Below, in pieces: positions 1-13,035 of a DNA stretch of 64,000 nt. Below the pieces are notes generated by a model. It did not search any database. It was not told the DNA's origin and worked only from the letters and a program-made list of their open reading frames with translations. Numbering within the stretch: position 1 is the stretch's first letter; every line of letters begins with the position of its first letter. The translations under genes were made by a program, and so were the position numbers. Origin of the DNA: Salvelinus alpinus (lineage: Eukaryota > Chordata > Actinopteri > Salmoniformes > Salmonidae); the NCBI RefSeq assembly GCF_045679555.1, contig NC_092091.1, positions 68,973,220 to 69,037,219 of the forward strand. Reading direction: 5' to 3'.

Positions 1-226
1 AAGAGCTTCATCTAAATTCAGACTGATATTAATGCAATTTCAATGCAGCTGAAAAACAAATCTATACCCTCATTGTCTTTCCTTCGTTTCGACCACAGAC
101 GCTCTCGCTCCAGGTAAATCATGATTGTGGTGATCCTCAAATCCTGAAGTGCTACATTTAGGACTGCACATGGGTGGTGGTCGGCCCACTCTTCCGCTTT
201 ACAGTAGTAATGATTTCAATAGCAGC
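1..226. other. intron-1 sequence, nothing recognised
   Basis: Plain AT-balanced sequence with no coding or repeat signal that I can support. By inference it is part of the large first intron of the minus-strand sh3gl2 gene. Confidence 0.5.
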
Positions 227-582
227 AGAGACAACACAGCGGCATTGAAAGCCTGTGACGTGGACAAGACCACAGAGACAACACAGCGGCATTGAAAGCC
301 TGTGACGTGGACAAGACCACAGAGACAACACAGCGGCATTGAAAGCCTGTGACGTGGACAAGACCACAGAGACAACACAGCGGGATTGAAAGCCTGTGAC
401 GTGGACAAGACCACAGAGACAACACAGCGGCATTGAAAGCCTGTGACGTGGACAAGACCACAGAGACAACACAGCGGCATTGAAAGCCTGTGACGTGGAC
501 AAGACCACAGAGACAACACAGCGGGATTGAAAGCCTGTGACGTGGACAAGACCACAGAGACAACACAGCGGGATTGATAGCC
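227..582. repeat. 47-bp minisatellite, about 7.5 copies
   Basis: Units begin AGAGACAACACAGCGG and recur exactly every 47 bases (227, 274, 321, 368, 415, 462, 509, 556). The only clear variation is GCATTGA versus GGATTGA in units 4, 7 and 8. Because 47 is not a multiple of 3, three overlapping minus-strand frames stay open with the same peptide in shifted registers; these are artefacts and not genes. Confidence 0.97.
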
Positions 583-609
583 TCCCACCCAATGGATGAC
601 ATCATCTAA

Positions 610-721
610 GGCTGCATCCTAAATGGCACCATATATGGTGTAGTACTGTTGACCAGGGAACATAGGGTCCAGGTCAAAAGTAGTACACTATATAGGGAAC
701 AGGGTGTCATTTAAGTCAGCC
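610..721. repeat. palindromic MITE-like dispersed repeat, copy 1
   Basis: The two halves are imperfect inverted repeats: CTAAATGGCACC...GTAGTACT on the left against AGTAGTACACTATATAGGG...GGTGTCATTT on the right, with a short centre reading GACCAGGGAACATAGGG. A second copy lies at 53658-53743. I recognise it as a high-copy salmonid hairpin repeat, probably a non-autonomous DNA element; the family name was not verified. Confidence 0.8.
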
Positions 722-1392
722 TACAAAAACAAGTCTTCAGTCGCTAGAGTCTAAATCCCTAATCAAGACAAACCTTGATTTACCTCTCGGTAAAGCAATG
801 CCTTCCAGCACAGGAGTGTATTATCAGTCTTTCTATAGATCTGAGTGAGAGAGACTCCATACATAATGTTGAATGGAGCATCCACAGAGGTCAACCCTCA
901 TGTCCAAACCCATGTCTGGGCCCCAGGCCTTGGCAGGCTGTGCTGCGTCACCAACCCATGTGTGTGTGTGTGTTGTGTTGTGTATAGGGCCCCTGGCTGC
1001 TCTAATCTGATCTGTAAGCCTTTGCATGGCTCTTATGTAACAGTGGGAGGATGAGTCGGCGCGCTAGGCGAGGAGAGATGTGTCCATTCCTCCCCATCCA
1101 TGTGCCGCTGGAGAGACAGGGGAGGGGAAGAGCACCAGCTGGCGCTGTTTGTGTGTGTGTGTGTTTTTGAGTACAAAAGAGATTGTGCTTTTGTACTCAT
1201 AAGTGTGCAAATGTGCGTGAGTGATGACAGTACACAGACTGAGAATGTCTATGTTGTGTGCATGTTGAGGTGAGTCATGCGAGTGAAATGGATTCCTTCT
1301 TATGACATTCGTGATTTCATGCTTTGGACTAGTATCTGTGTACTTGTTTGACATTTCTGCTGCACTGTTAAGAGCTGGTAACAGAAGCACAT
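722..1392. other. non-coding stretch with short TG tracts
   Basis: No gene is seen. It contains short (TG)n runs near 960-980 and 1148-1164 that create spurious short frames. Confidence 0.5.
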
Positions 1393-1432
1393 CGCTGCAC
1401 CCGCTATGACATCTGCTAAAACGGTTTGATTT

Positions 1433-1472
<40 letters not shown>
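1393..1472 (+). repeat. LINE 3' tail fragment followed by (TG)n
   Basis: ATCGCTGCACCCGCTATGACATCTGCTAAA...TTTGATTTGATT resembles the extreme 3' end of the LINE family present at 23680-24845, including its TTTGATT tail. A 37-base (TG)n microsatellite follows directly (1436-1472). The rest of the LINE is absent. Confidence 0.6.
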
Positions 1473-1475
<3 letters not shown>

Positions 1476-2038
1476 CTAGAGGGGGAATCCAGCCGTAAAA
1501 AGAACAACTACCTTCATTCTCATCCCCCCATCAGAGAGAGAAAGAGAGAATTCTAATCCTGCATGAGACTCGTGGCGCAGCACATAACCCATGATGCTTT
1601 GTGAGGAATCACACGATAACCTCGACCTCATTCCTCTGGGGTCATCGCCTGACCTTCCTGCACAATAAACACGGCATCTACTATGAGTGTACACTGACTA
1701 CTGTACCACTGTGGTATTACTTACCTTACTAACAGTGGACTAACCATAAACTTGATCACATGTGATTAACAGTGGAGGACACTACCCTGGCATGCAACAA
1801 CACATTGACACGGTCTATCATTGCTGTACTCGTGTCATTCAATCAGCTAGCAACGTATTCATAATAAAATGAATTGATCAAATTGACATAAAAACAAATT
1901 ACACCCATCTGATAAACAGATAACGATAAATTATCACGACACCTTTCCTCAATGTCATTTTGCTCATAACCAGGTCTTACTAACTGGACTCTCTAAATAA
2001 AATACATTGTCTGTAACAACAGGCTGTATATAGATATC
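1473..2038. other. AT-rich non-coding stretch
   Basis: Single-copy-looking sequence. I see no gene, RNA or repeat family here. Confidence 0.5.
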
Positions 2039-2040
2039 TA

Positions 2041-3479
<1,439 letters not shown>

Positions 3480-3481
3480 TA

Positions 3482-3884
3482 TATGAAGAGAATGAAAATG
3501 GAGGTATTGTCATTCCACAGCCACACATCTCATTAGAACATGTCCTCTCCCATTCAGTCACCGTTCAAGAAGAAATTTTAGCTAAATGTGTGAATAACAG
3601 AACAATCTACTCCCTGCCTTTCTCGACTTCTCTACACCCACTACCTGTCATTTTCTCTCCAACTTCCTCGCTTTTCTCCTCTCTCTCTCAACAGCTACAT
3701 GGCAGTAGGCATCTCTCTCTCTCTCTCTCTCTCTCTCATACGGCAGAAGGCGTCTCAGGCCCAGAAGGGCCCTTGGGAGTTATGTAAATGAACGGTTCTG
3801 GGCGACGACTATTCTGCCAGCGCCGGATTTAGTGAGGAGGGTCCAAGGCTTTCATCCTGGTTAGAAAGCCTCTCATCACGAGGG

Positions 3885-3917
<33 letters not shown>

Positions 3918-5214
3918 GAGGGTGGAGAAAGAGAGAGAGCGAGACAAGACAAGGAGAGAAATTTGTCACGACTCAGAGTGCAGAGGCTCCATCCTCCACA
4001 CTACTGCTGCTGCCACGACGACCAGTGACTCACCCCTTCTTTTTTCCAGCATCGTCGTCATGCCAACAATGCATCACGAGCCCGAGCCCCAGCCTGAGCC
4101 GGAATCTCCATTTCAAAGGGGAAAAGGAATGAGAGGGATAATGACATGGAATAATGAGAGTGATTTGACTGTAGATGGCCTTGACTTCCTACGACATGAC
4201 ACCACACAGGGAGATGGATTGTCCTTGAGGGGTTGTCTAATGTTATTATAATGTTGTGAGGATGTGATTAGGGTGTTAACACAGTGGCTAACAGCTTGTC
4301 AGTGGTGATTCGGCTTATGACGCGGGGGCTTCAGGCGTGGCGTACTGGACAGAGTGTAGATAGTAGCATCCACCATCTTGTTGGTATGAATATCATAAGA
4401 TCCTTGGCATTAGTACTCTGCTGGGAAAAATGCTTTTCTATAAATGTGTCTATACAATCTCACAATACGTAGCTTAATTCTGTCACCATCTGGTTGATCT
4501 CTCAATGATATGTTTGAATTAACAGTAAATGCTCTCTGTCTGTTTTGATGTAACTTGGCATTCAAAACCAATTGTTTTGACACAGACATTTCTTACAGCT
4601 TAAGATCGTCTTTAGTGACGTATGTGTTTGTCCTAATCCTTGGATCCATGAGAGGCGCATTCATCCTAAAAATATGTGAAAAGCCTCTCCTATAACTCAC
4701 TAGCTCCCTGTCAGAGCGCTCCTGATTGCCCCGTCTAAATACATTCTTCCTGAGCTCCAACAAGAAGTAAAGGTGCATCCTCAGCGACATGTCAAAAATA
4801 ATAAACCAATCATGATTTATCTAAATGGAAGACAGCAAAACAACATATTTTTTTTATAAATGTGTTGAATTACTATACAAACAAAATCAAGGCTATAATA
4901 TATTTGCCCTTGTAGCACACTTCATTCTCTCATTACAAACAGACAGACACTACAAGGCAGACTAAAACAGATTCGGTACAACGAAACTGTATTGACTGAA
5001 TAGGATTGTAAAACATCAAACTGTTGCTGGACACATAAGAATAGAGGATTGTACTGTGACACTGGGGATGTAAAGAGACCATGATGTCTCCAGAGGGTTA
5101 TGAAGTCCTATAACATCTGGAACCTGATCAACCCTTACATTGTCCAGATAATACATGGTTCTGGAGCTATGTCTCTCTCAGGGGAAAGAGCTCAGGTTAT
5201 ATGAGTCTTTGGAG
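3482..5214. other. non-coding stretch with CT and GA microsatellites
   Basis: No gene is seen. It contains a (CT)n tract at 3712-3737 and a (GA)n tract at 3887-3914. Short open frames across these tracts are low-complexity artefacts. Confidence 0.6.
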
Positions 5215-6082
<868 letters not shown>

Positions 6083-6512
6083 TCTCAGGGTCTCTCTCAG
6101 GAGTTGGTGATAAACCACCTCAGGGTCTCTCTCAGGAGTTGGTGATAAACCACCTCAGGGTCTCTCTCAGGAGTTGGTGATAAACCACCTCAGGGTCTCT
6201 CTCAGGAGTTGGTGATAAACCACCTCAGGGTCTCTCTCAGGAGTTGGTGATAAACCACCTCAGGGTCTCTCTCAGGAGTTGGTGATAAACCACCTCAGGG
6301 TCTCTCTCAGGAGTTGGTGATAAACCACCTCAGGGTCTCTCTCAGGAGTTGGTGATAAACCACCTCAGGGTCTCTCTCAGGAGTTGGTGATAAACCACCT
6401 CAGGGTCTCTCTCAGGAGTTGGTGATAAACCACCTCAGGGTCTCTCTCAGGAGTTGGTGATAAACCACCTCAGGGTCTCTCTCAGGAGTTGGTGATAAAC
6501 CACCTCAGGGTC
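6083..6512. repeat. 35-bp minisatellite, 12 near-identical copies
   Basis: The unit begins CCTCAGGGTCTCTCTCAGG and ends GGTGATAAACCA; starts recur exactly every 35 bases from 6083 to 6503. I see essentially no differences among the internal units, which points to recent expansion or homogenisation. The last unit diverges after CAGGGTCT. Confidence 0.97.
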
Positions 6513-7660
6513 TGTAGGTATTGAGAGAGGGGGAGCAGGGATGAAAGTGAAAGAAATTGATAAAATACGCAAAAGAGAAGAAGAACAGCAGGAAGGGCTA
6601 GGTGATGTAAACATAATCAGGGAGCACGCGAGAGAGAGAGAGGGTAGAAAGGAGAGACAGAGGGAGAGAAAAGCGTGGGAGGAGAGAGGAAAAGTGATGG
6701 AAACGTAGAACGAGAGGTATGTGACAGATGCTATGACAGCATGTCAATGAGGGTGGGGTGGTCAGGAGGGCTGGGGCCCTGCCAGAGGACCACGGGTTAC
6801 CTCCTACCTAGGGGCTTCTGAATCACTACAGCCTGCAGCAGGTGTCAGGTTTCACCGAGTCATGGGGTGTATTCACTAGGAACCAAACAGAACAAAAACA
6901 GGGAGGGACCTACCTGAATGTGTCCAATAGAAACTTGTTTGCTGTAATGATTACACCCACATGGTCAACGGTTCCTGTTTCTTACAACTCACTGTACATG
7001 ACATACAGTCTTTATCCTTCGCTACTTTCTTACGGCACAGTATGCACACTGCACACTAACTTAGTGATCTCCTATACCACTTCTACTCTGTACATTGATA
7101 CGGTCATTTCTAATATTCATGGCATAAATAAAAAAGGTGTTTATAAATTTGGTCTACGTTACTAGATCAACTGTACCTTCCGGATGAATCTCATAAAACA
7201 AGATGAAAATTAATGGAGTCGAGCTCAAAGGAACATTGGCTACATGTCAGTCTGATAAAGAGAAATGTGAGTGGTTCCCTCTCCGTCTCACTACAGCGAC
7301 AAACCATCAAGGGCAGTAGTGTTATTCATGGCTTGCCTGGGAGCTGGGAAAGACAAGCAGTCGGCTGTGGACGCCTAAATCAATACTGCAGCAGAAACCC
7401 ATGCCTCATCCTCACAGACCTAAGCAAACGCTCCCGCAGACCGTCAATCAGACAGCACCGGCCGAGCCCAGATATATATATATTTTTTTAAACACACAAA
7501 AAAAAACAGATATGCATAATGTTGACATCGGTGACTCAACCCGCTGTGAGTAATTACAAAGCCCCCTTAAAGACTCACATGTCGGTCCATTACATTGAGC
7601 ACAGGGTTTATTTGATTGAATTTCCTCTCTGTTGATAAGGTCGTGACTGGGAGGGAAAGG
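6513..7660. other. non-coding stretch with a dispersed-repeat fragment
   Basis: No gene is seen. 6600-6720 is purine-rich. 6845-6955 (GGTGTATTCACTAGG...TGTCCAATAGAAACTTGTTT) resembles a fragment of a common salmonid dispersed repeat. A (TA)n/poly-A patch lies at 7472-7505. Confidence 0.45.
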
Positions 7661-7746
7661 AGATCCAGGATTGTAATGATATACCCAGGCCTCAGGGCTC
7701 AGACTGTCATCAAGCCAACTGAATACAGAGTAGGAGAGACAAGGGC
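7661..7746 (+). repeat. 86-bp source copy of an inverted duplication
   Basis: This segment (AGATCCAGGATTGTAATG ... GGAGAGACAAGGGC) recurs as its reverse complement at 9314-9399 with 85 of 86 bases identical. The copy here lies in plain sequence, and the copy at 9314 interrupts a LINE 3' region, so this is more likely the donor. Confidence 0.95.
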
Positions 7747-7976
7747 CGCATCTCAATAGTCAGAGTGGCTTCCTCCCCCCCTCTCCTTCACCTGGGCAGT
7801 TCTGAGAACACAGCACAGGTGACAGCCATATGGTGACCCTCTACCACAAAAGTTAATTCACCAGTCCAGTCCCTTCAACTCAGTGCAACTGAAGGAGAGA
7901 CGAAGCCACTGTAGACTATGAAGACACCACAACCCTTTCTCTATACTGTAGGGCTGAGATAGAGGCTACATTACAT

Positions 7977-8133
7977 CAGTGGAGGCTGCTGAGGGGAGGA
8001 CGGCTCATAATAATGGCTGGAATGGAGTCAATGCAATGGTATCAAAGACATGGAGACTACGTGTTTGATACCATTCCATTGACTCCGTTCCAGCCATTAT
8101 TATGAGCCGTCCTCCCCTCAGCAGCCTACACTG
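7977..8133. mobile_element. hAT-like palindromic MITE, copy 1
   Basis: 157 bp that fold as a near-perfect hairpin: CAGTGGAGGCTGCTGAGGGG at the left pairs with CCCCTCAGCAGCCTACACTG at the right, and the arms (GGACGGCTCATAATAATGG and its complement) continue inward. The flanks CATTACAT (7969-7976) and CATTGTAT (8134-8141) agree at 6 of 8 positions, consistent with a diverged 8-bp target duplication. The copy at 50904-51070 has a perfect one. It has no coding capacity and would have needed a hAT transposase in trans. Confidence 0.85.
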
Positions 8134-8467
8134 CATTGTATTATATTAGCATTCCAGTGGTCTATTCCTAGCTGAATCCCTTCAGGGCTCAACACATGAA
8201 CAGTGATGATACCACACATGATATCATTATCATCAACGCACAGCAGGAGAATCAATTCCATGCTTATTTCTCCACACAAACATCCATTACACGGTGTATT
8301 CTCTTGGTATTCTGAACATCATTGGGTCATCATCGGGTCTCAATATTGTCCCACAGATAAACAAACTATAAACAAGCAAGGCTGAACAGATATCAGCCAG
8401 CTTCAGATAGCACTGAGACAGCTTCAGATGAGACGGCCTATAGGGAGGAGAAACGGCCTATAGGGAG

Positions 8468-9064
8468 GTGGTCAGAGAACTGGCAGTGTGGTGCCAGGAC
8501 AACAACCTCTCCCTCAATGTGAGCAAGACAAAGGAGCTGATCGTGGACTACAGGAAAAGGAGTGCCGAACAGTCCCCCATTAACATCGACGGGGCTGTAG
8601 TGGAGCAGGTCGAGAGTTTCAAGTTCCTTGGTGTCCACATCACCAACGAACTATCATGGTCCACACACACCAAGACAGTCGTGAAGAGGGCACGACAACA
8701 CCTTTTCGCCCTCAGGAGACTGAAAATATTTGGCATGGGTCCCCAGATCCTCAAAAAGTTCTACAGCTGCACCATCGAGAGCATCCTGACTGGTTGCATC
8801 ACCGCCTGGTATGGCAACTGCTCGGCATCTGACCGTAAGGCACTACAGAGGGTAGTGTGTACGGCCCAATACATCACTGGGGCCAAACTTCCTGCCTTTC
8901 AGGTCCTATTTACTAGGCGTGTCAGAGGAAGGCACAAAAAATTGTCAGAGATTCCAGTCACCCAAATTATAGACTGTTTTCTCTGCTACCGCACAGCAAG
9001 CAGTACCAGAGCACCAAGTCTAGGACCAAACGGCTCCTTAATAGCTTCTACCTCCAAGCCATAA
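8468..9064 (+). pseudogene. LINE reverse transcriptase, C-terminal fragment
   Basis: A 198-codon open frame reads NNLSLNVSKTKELIVDYRK, then FKFLGVHITNELSWS, RRLKIFGMGPQILKKFYSCT and TGCITAWYGNCSASDRKALQ. These blocks are characteristic of the thumb and post-RT region of CR1/L2-group non-LTR retrotransposons. The catalytic palm motifs (YADD box) and the endonuclease domain lie upstream and are absent because the copy is 5'-truncated. The frame becomes non-canonical after about residue 145 (VLFTRRVRGRHKKLSEIPV), suggesting small indels. It is a dead fragment and not a host gene. Confidence 0.88.
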
Positions 9065-9313
9065 GACCGCTGAACAATTAATAAAATCGCCACCAGACAA
9101 TTTACATTGACCACCCCCCTTTTGTACACTGCTGCTACTCACTGTTTATTATCTATGCATAGTCACATCACCCCCACCTACATGTACAGATTACCTCAAC
9201 TAGCCTGTACCCCTGCACACTGACTCGGTACTGGTACCACCTGTATATAGACTCGTTATTGTGTTACTTTTTATGATTCTTTTTTACCTTAGTCTACTTG
9301 GTAAATATTTTCT

Positions 9314-9399
9314 GCCCTTGTCTCTCCTACTCTGTATTCAGTTGGCTTGATGACAGTCTGAGCCCTGAGGTCTGGGTATATCATTACAATCCTGGATCT
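9314..9399 (-). repeat. inverted 86-bp duplicate inside LINE 3' UTR
   Basis: Reverse complement of 7661-7746 with a single difference at 9371 (T against expected C). It sits between GTAAATATTTTCT and ACTACACCAACTACACTG, where other copies of this LINE family carry a short T-rich stretch by my recollection. The insert therefore seems to have replaced about 20-25 bases of the LINE. Confidence 0.93.
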
Positions 9400-9502
9400 A
9401 CTACACCAACTACACTGTTGGTTAAGGGCTTGTAAGTAAGTATTTCACGGTAAAGTCTACACTTGTTGTATTCGGCGCATGTGACAAATAAAGTTTGATT
9501 TG

Positions 9503-10751
9503 AGATCGCACTGAGACAACTTCCCCCATTGACACAATACACATCCAGGCTTTGGTTATAAAGCTAAGATAGCACAGGGGGAGGGAGGGGAGGAAAACAC
9601 AAAACCGCATGTGTGTGCACGATGTGTGTGTGTGTGTGTATATATGTGCGTATGTACTGTGTGTGTGTAAGTGTGTGTATGTACGAATGAATGAAGCATA
9701 CGTGGGTGTGTGTGTGATGTGTACTCATCCATATTTAACGACTACTGCATGCGATAACGGGAAAAAGCAATTGCTGGTTCTCAAAGCCTTTCTAAGGCAA
9801 GCAATTCAGGGTGATGGGGCTGATGGGAATTGGAAGTGTGCCCAAGGAGTCATTCAGAAACACACAACTGGGAAATCCCTAGGAATGACTGGAGAAAGAC
9901 CCTTTGAGGATTTCATATATTAACATATCAGAAGGTGTTTCTGTACAAGTTGGGGGACTGTGGACACACACTACCAAGGCTGCCGGAACCACACAGTCAA
10001 CTTCCTCCTCTTAGCGTTGCCATACCAACCAACTCTCAAGTCTCTGACCTCTTCCCCCTTTCTCTGTCTTTGTTCTACCTCTCTCAATCATTCATTTCTT
10101 TTTCCGCAAGTGTTCTCCACAGTCCCCACACACACACACACACGATTCAGTGAGGGGGAAACAGTCATGACACAACGGAATTATCCACAGCACAGGTATT
10201 AATCAGGCGTCTGATATGTCCAACAGATGACGGATGTGAAATCAACATTTCCAGCTAAGTGACTCACACAGTAATTACAAATACCTAAATCCTTTCTTTA
10301 TTTTCTCGTTTAATCTAAGCTGTCTAATCCCTCGTTCATTGGGGTGTTTGTCACAGCCACGGGGAAGCACAACATTAGATAATGTTTACCCATAATGCAC
10401 AGATGTTTGTTTCTGCAGGTGCATTTTGGATAATAATGAGTCTTTATGTGTGTACACAATTCAAACCATGGAGCTAATTTAGGAAGATGGGATTTAAACT
10501 GCAGGATAACTAGTATGAAATAGCAAATACGCATAAAGGGAGACTAATGTGAATAGATCTCAACTGGCCATAACATAAGATAATGTGGTTACTAGATTGC
10601 AATGATGATTTCAGGAGTGGGCCAAACATCTAACAAGTTGCTTTCTTTCCTTGAGCCAGCATTTATAATTAGTGACATCAGAGATTAGCGCTAGCCACAT
10701 GGCTTTCACCTATTAAGTCACGTCAGATCTGTGACGTACTTCAAGGAAGAC
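9503..10751. other. non-coding stretch, TG-rich at left
   Basis: 9610-9720 is an impure (TG)n/(TATG)n region; 10126-10143 is a short (CA)n. No gene recognised. Confidence 0.55.
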
Positions 10752-10813
10752 AGGAAGGAAGGAAGGAAGGAAGGAAGGAAGGAAGGAAGGAAGGAAGGAA
10801 GGAAGGAAGGAAG
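10752..10813. repeat. (GGAA)n microsatellite
   Basis: About 15 uninterrupted GGAA tetranucleotides, a purine-only tract. It immediately precedes the telomere-like array. GGAA is the core of ETS-factor sites, but there is no evidence of function here. Confidence 0.97.
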
Positions 10814-10835
10814 AAAAGAAAAGTGTATTTTAAAA

Positions 10836-11482
10836 GTATTAGGCTTAGGGGTTAGGTTTAGGGCTACAATTAGGGTTAGATTTAGGGGTTAGGTTTAGGG
10901 CTACAATTAGGGTTAGATTTAGGGGTTAGGTTTAGGGCTACAATTAGGGTTAGATTTAGGGGTTAGGTTTAGGGCTACAATTAGGGTTAGATTTAGGGGT
11001 TAGGTTTAGGGCTACAATTGGGGTTAGATTTAGGGGTTAGGTTTAGGGCTACAATTAGGGTTAGATTTAGGGGTTAGGTTTAGGGCTACAATTGGGGTTA
11101 GATTTAGGGGTTAGGTTTAGGGCTACAATTGGGGTTAGATTTAGGGGTTAGGTTTAGGGCTACAATTAGGGTTAGATTTAGGGGTTAGGTTTAGGGCTAC
11201 AATTGGGGTTAGATTTAGGGGTTAGGTTTAGGGCTACAATTAGGGTTAGATTTAGGGGTTAGGTTTAGGGCTACAATTAGGGTTAGATTTAGGGGTTAGG
11301 TTTAGGGCTACAATTGGGGTTAGATTTAGGGGTTAGGTTTAGGGCTACAATTAGGGTTAGATTTAGGGGTTAGGTTTAGGGCTACAATTGGGGTTAGATT
11401 TAGGGGTTAGGTTTAGGGCTACAATTGGGGTTAGATTTAGGGGTTAGGTTAAGGGTTAGGAGTTAGGGGTTAAGAGTTAGGG
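10836..11482. repeat. 37-bp telomere-like minisatellite, 16 copies
   Basis: The unit is composed of TTAGGG-related blocks (ATTAGGGTTAGATTTAGGGG, then TTAGGTTTAGGGCTACA). CTACAATT recurs exactly every 37 bases from 10864 to 11419, giving 16 copies with no indels. The sixteen differ mainly by ATTAGGG versus ATTGGGG. The ending changes to looser TTAGGG-like sequence (11440-11482). The array is an interstitial telomere-like minisatellite, not a true telomere, because pure tandem TTAGGG is absent. Confidence 0.95.
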
Positions 11483-11764
11483 AAAATATAATTTTGAATG
11501 GGAATCAATTGTTTGGTCCCCTCAAGGATAGTAAAACAAATGTGTGTGTGAGAGAGGTGGGGGGAATCCTATTCTGGTAATAAAGCTGTATGATCTGGAT
11601 GCGCCACATGCGTAAAAACACAGTGGAATTGTGTGCGTGTGTCTGTATGTATGTATGTATGTATGTGTGTGTGTGTGGAGGGTTTACACCCTGAATGTGT
11701 TACCATACAATGACCTTCTCCTCCAAGGAGAGAGAAGAGAGGACGTGAGGAGTATGCAATTGAG
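11483..11764. repeat. dispersed repeat remnants and TATG/TG tracts
   Basis: GGGAATCAATTGTTTGGTCC followed by AAGGATAGTAAAACAAATGTG resembles a common teleost repeat end that runs into (TG)n. 11554-11640 is one half of a direct repeat pair with 14866-14960. 11645-11678 is (TATG)n/(TG)n. Confidence 0.6.
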
Positions 11765-11954
11765 ATCTGGCACAGCCAGATGAGGACTGGCCACGCCTCA
11801 GAGCCTGGCTCCTCTCAAGGTTTCCTCCTAGCCACTGTGCTTCTACATCTGCATTGCTTGCTGTTTGGGGTTTGAGGCTGGGTTTCTGTATAAGCACTTT
11901 GTGACAACTGCTGTGTAAAAAGAGCTTTATAAATACATTTTATTTATTGATTGA
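11765..11954 (+). repeat. dispersed salmonid repeat, 3' end (family A, copy 1)
   Basis: Shares CACAGCCAGA.GAGGACTGGCC, CATCTGCATTGCTTGCTGTT and TTTATAAATACATTTTATTT blocks with 19396-19626. It ends in a short tail (TTTATTGATTGA), consistent with a retroposon 3' end. No coding capacity. Confidence 0.75.
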
Positions 11955-12838
11955 TCTTCCACAAGACCATAAAGGAATCAAGTGTAGGGACACACAAAAC
12001 ACACTTCAAGCACACACATGCTTAATCACAGTCCACACCCACAATCACACTCCAATACTGCATACACACATGAATACCACACACACTCCAAACACACCTC
12101 TCTGGTTTCTCAAGGGGGGTTTGTGCAGTGGAGCACTTGTTAGTGCTAAGGCCAGCTGGTGCAGTAATGACACGCTCCACTGTGGCGTCTATGAGTCATT
12201 GGTAGACCCGATTGGTCTATGGGAATGAACGGATGCTCACCGACACACATACACACACTGCATATATATGAAAGCCCCCCCCACACACACACACACAAAG
12301 CCTGCACCCTCACACAGTGCCCCAGAGTTGGTCCCCTGTCTCTGTAGTCACCATTCATTATCCTGCTGCTGATCTGACCAGGTCATTCAGCTATAGAGGC
12401 CTGTACAGATTCTCTCCTCTCCTCTTCTTTTCCTCTCCCCTTCCTCTCCTCCTATCTTCCTCCTCCTCTTCGAGGCCTGATAAGTGCCCTAGCCCATAGG
12501 CCCCTCTTCTGTTCCTCTTTCATCCTTTCCTCTCTACTCCCCCTCTCTTCCTGAGTTACAATGACTCACATGCAAGGATCCAAAAATGTTCACCACCCCA
12601 ACACCCTTCACATTTACTCATTGACAATGGGTTTACACTGCAATAAAATGTGCTTGAAATGAAATCTTGTAACTACCAATACTCCATGGGTTCATGCCCT
12701 CTTGTCCAATACCTGACCCTCTGATACATCAGAGGAGAAATGAGACTATAGATCACTGATATTACCCTGACACACATCCAGTGCATTACGCTCATGTCCA
12801 CAAATGACACAGACAGAGACCGCAGTACCCATCATAGT
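11955..12838. other. non-coding stretch with CA and CT tracts
   Basis: Holds CA-rich sequence at 12000-12090 and 12240-12300 and a CT-rich tract at 12410-12480. No gene recognised. Confidence 0.55.
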
Positions 12839-13035
12839 TACAGATGTAGGATTTTAATTTGATCGCCTTGTTGCATGAGAACTTTCCAGCAATGCAGAAA
12901 TGTAAAACATGTAGTGTATTTGAGGTTGAAAAAGGCTTCTGAAGTTTGTAATTTCCACTTTGAAAAACGAAAAATCTATCAACCTCTACAAAAATGTGAT
13001 TAATTATAATTCACATGTCCTGCTGCTGTGGGAAT
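12839..13035. repeat. partial hairpin MITE-like repeat
   Basis: Starts TACAGATGTAGGATTTTAAT, which I recognise as the terminal inverted repeat of a frequent salmonid hairpin element. Internal blocks (TTTGTAATTTCCACTTTG, ACCTCTACAAAAATGTGATT) also fit. The opposite terminus is not present, so the copy is truncated. Confidence 0.6.

Larger units (their letters stand above)
8425..9502 (+). mobile_element. LINE 3' end (CR1/L2/Rex-like), 5'-truncated
   Basis: Contains the C-terminal part of a reverse-transcriptase ORF (8468-9064), then a 3' UTR with CTGTTTATTATCTATGCATAG and a terminal GACAAATAAAGTTTGATTTG near 9502. The 5' truncation is typical of LINE insertion. A short duplication (ACGGCCTATAGGGAGG) occurs at the 5' junction at 8430-8470. 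The 3' UTR is interrupted at 9314-9399 by inverted DNA copied from 7661-7746. The clade is assigned from memory of fish repeats; L2, Rex1 or another CR1-group family is possible. Confidence 0.85.

Noticed and set aside
1064..1507. 147-codon minus-strand frame
   Set aside because: Its N-terminal part translates (TG)n, and the remainder has no similarity or splice signals that I can support.
10836..11482. True interstitial telomere
   Set aside because: Units are degenerate 37-mers; there is no run of exact TTAGGG.
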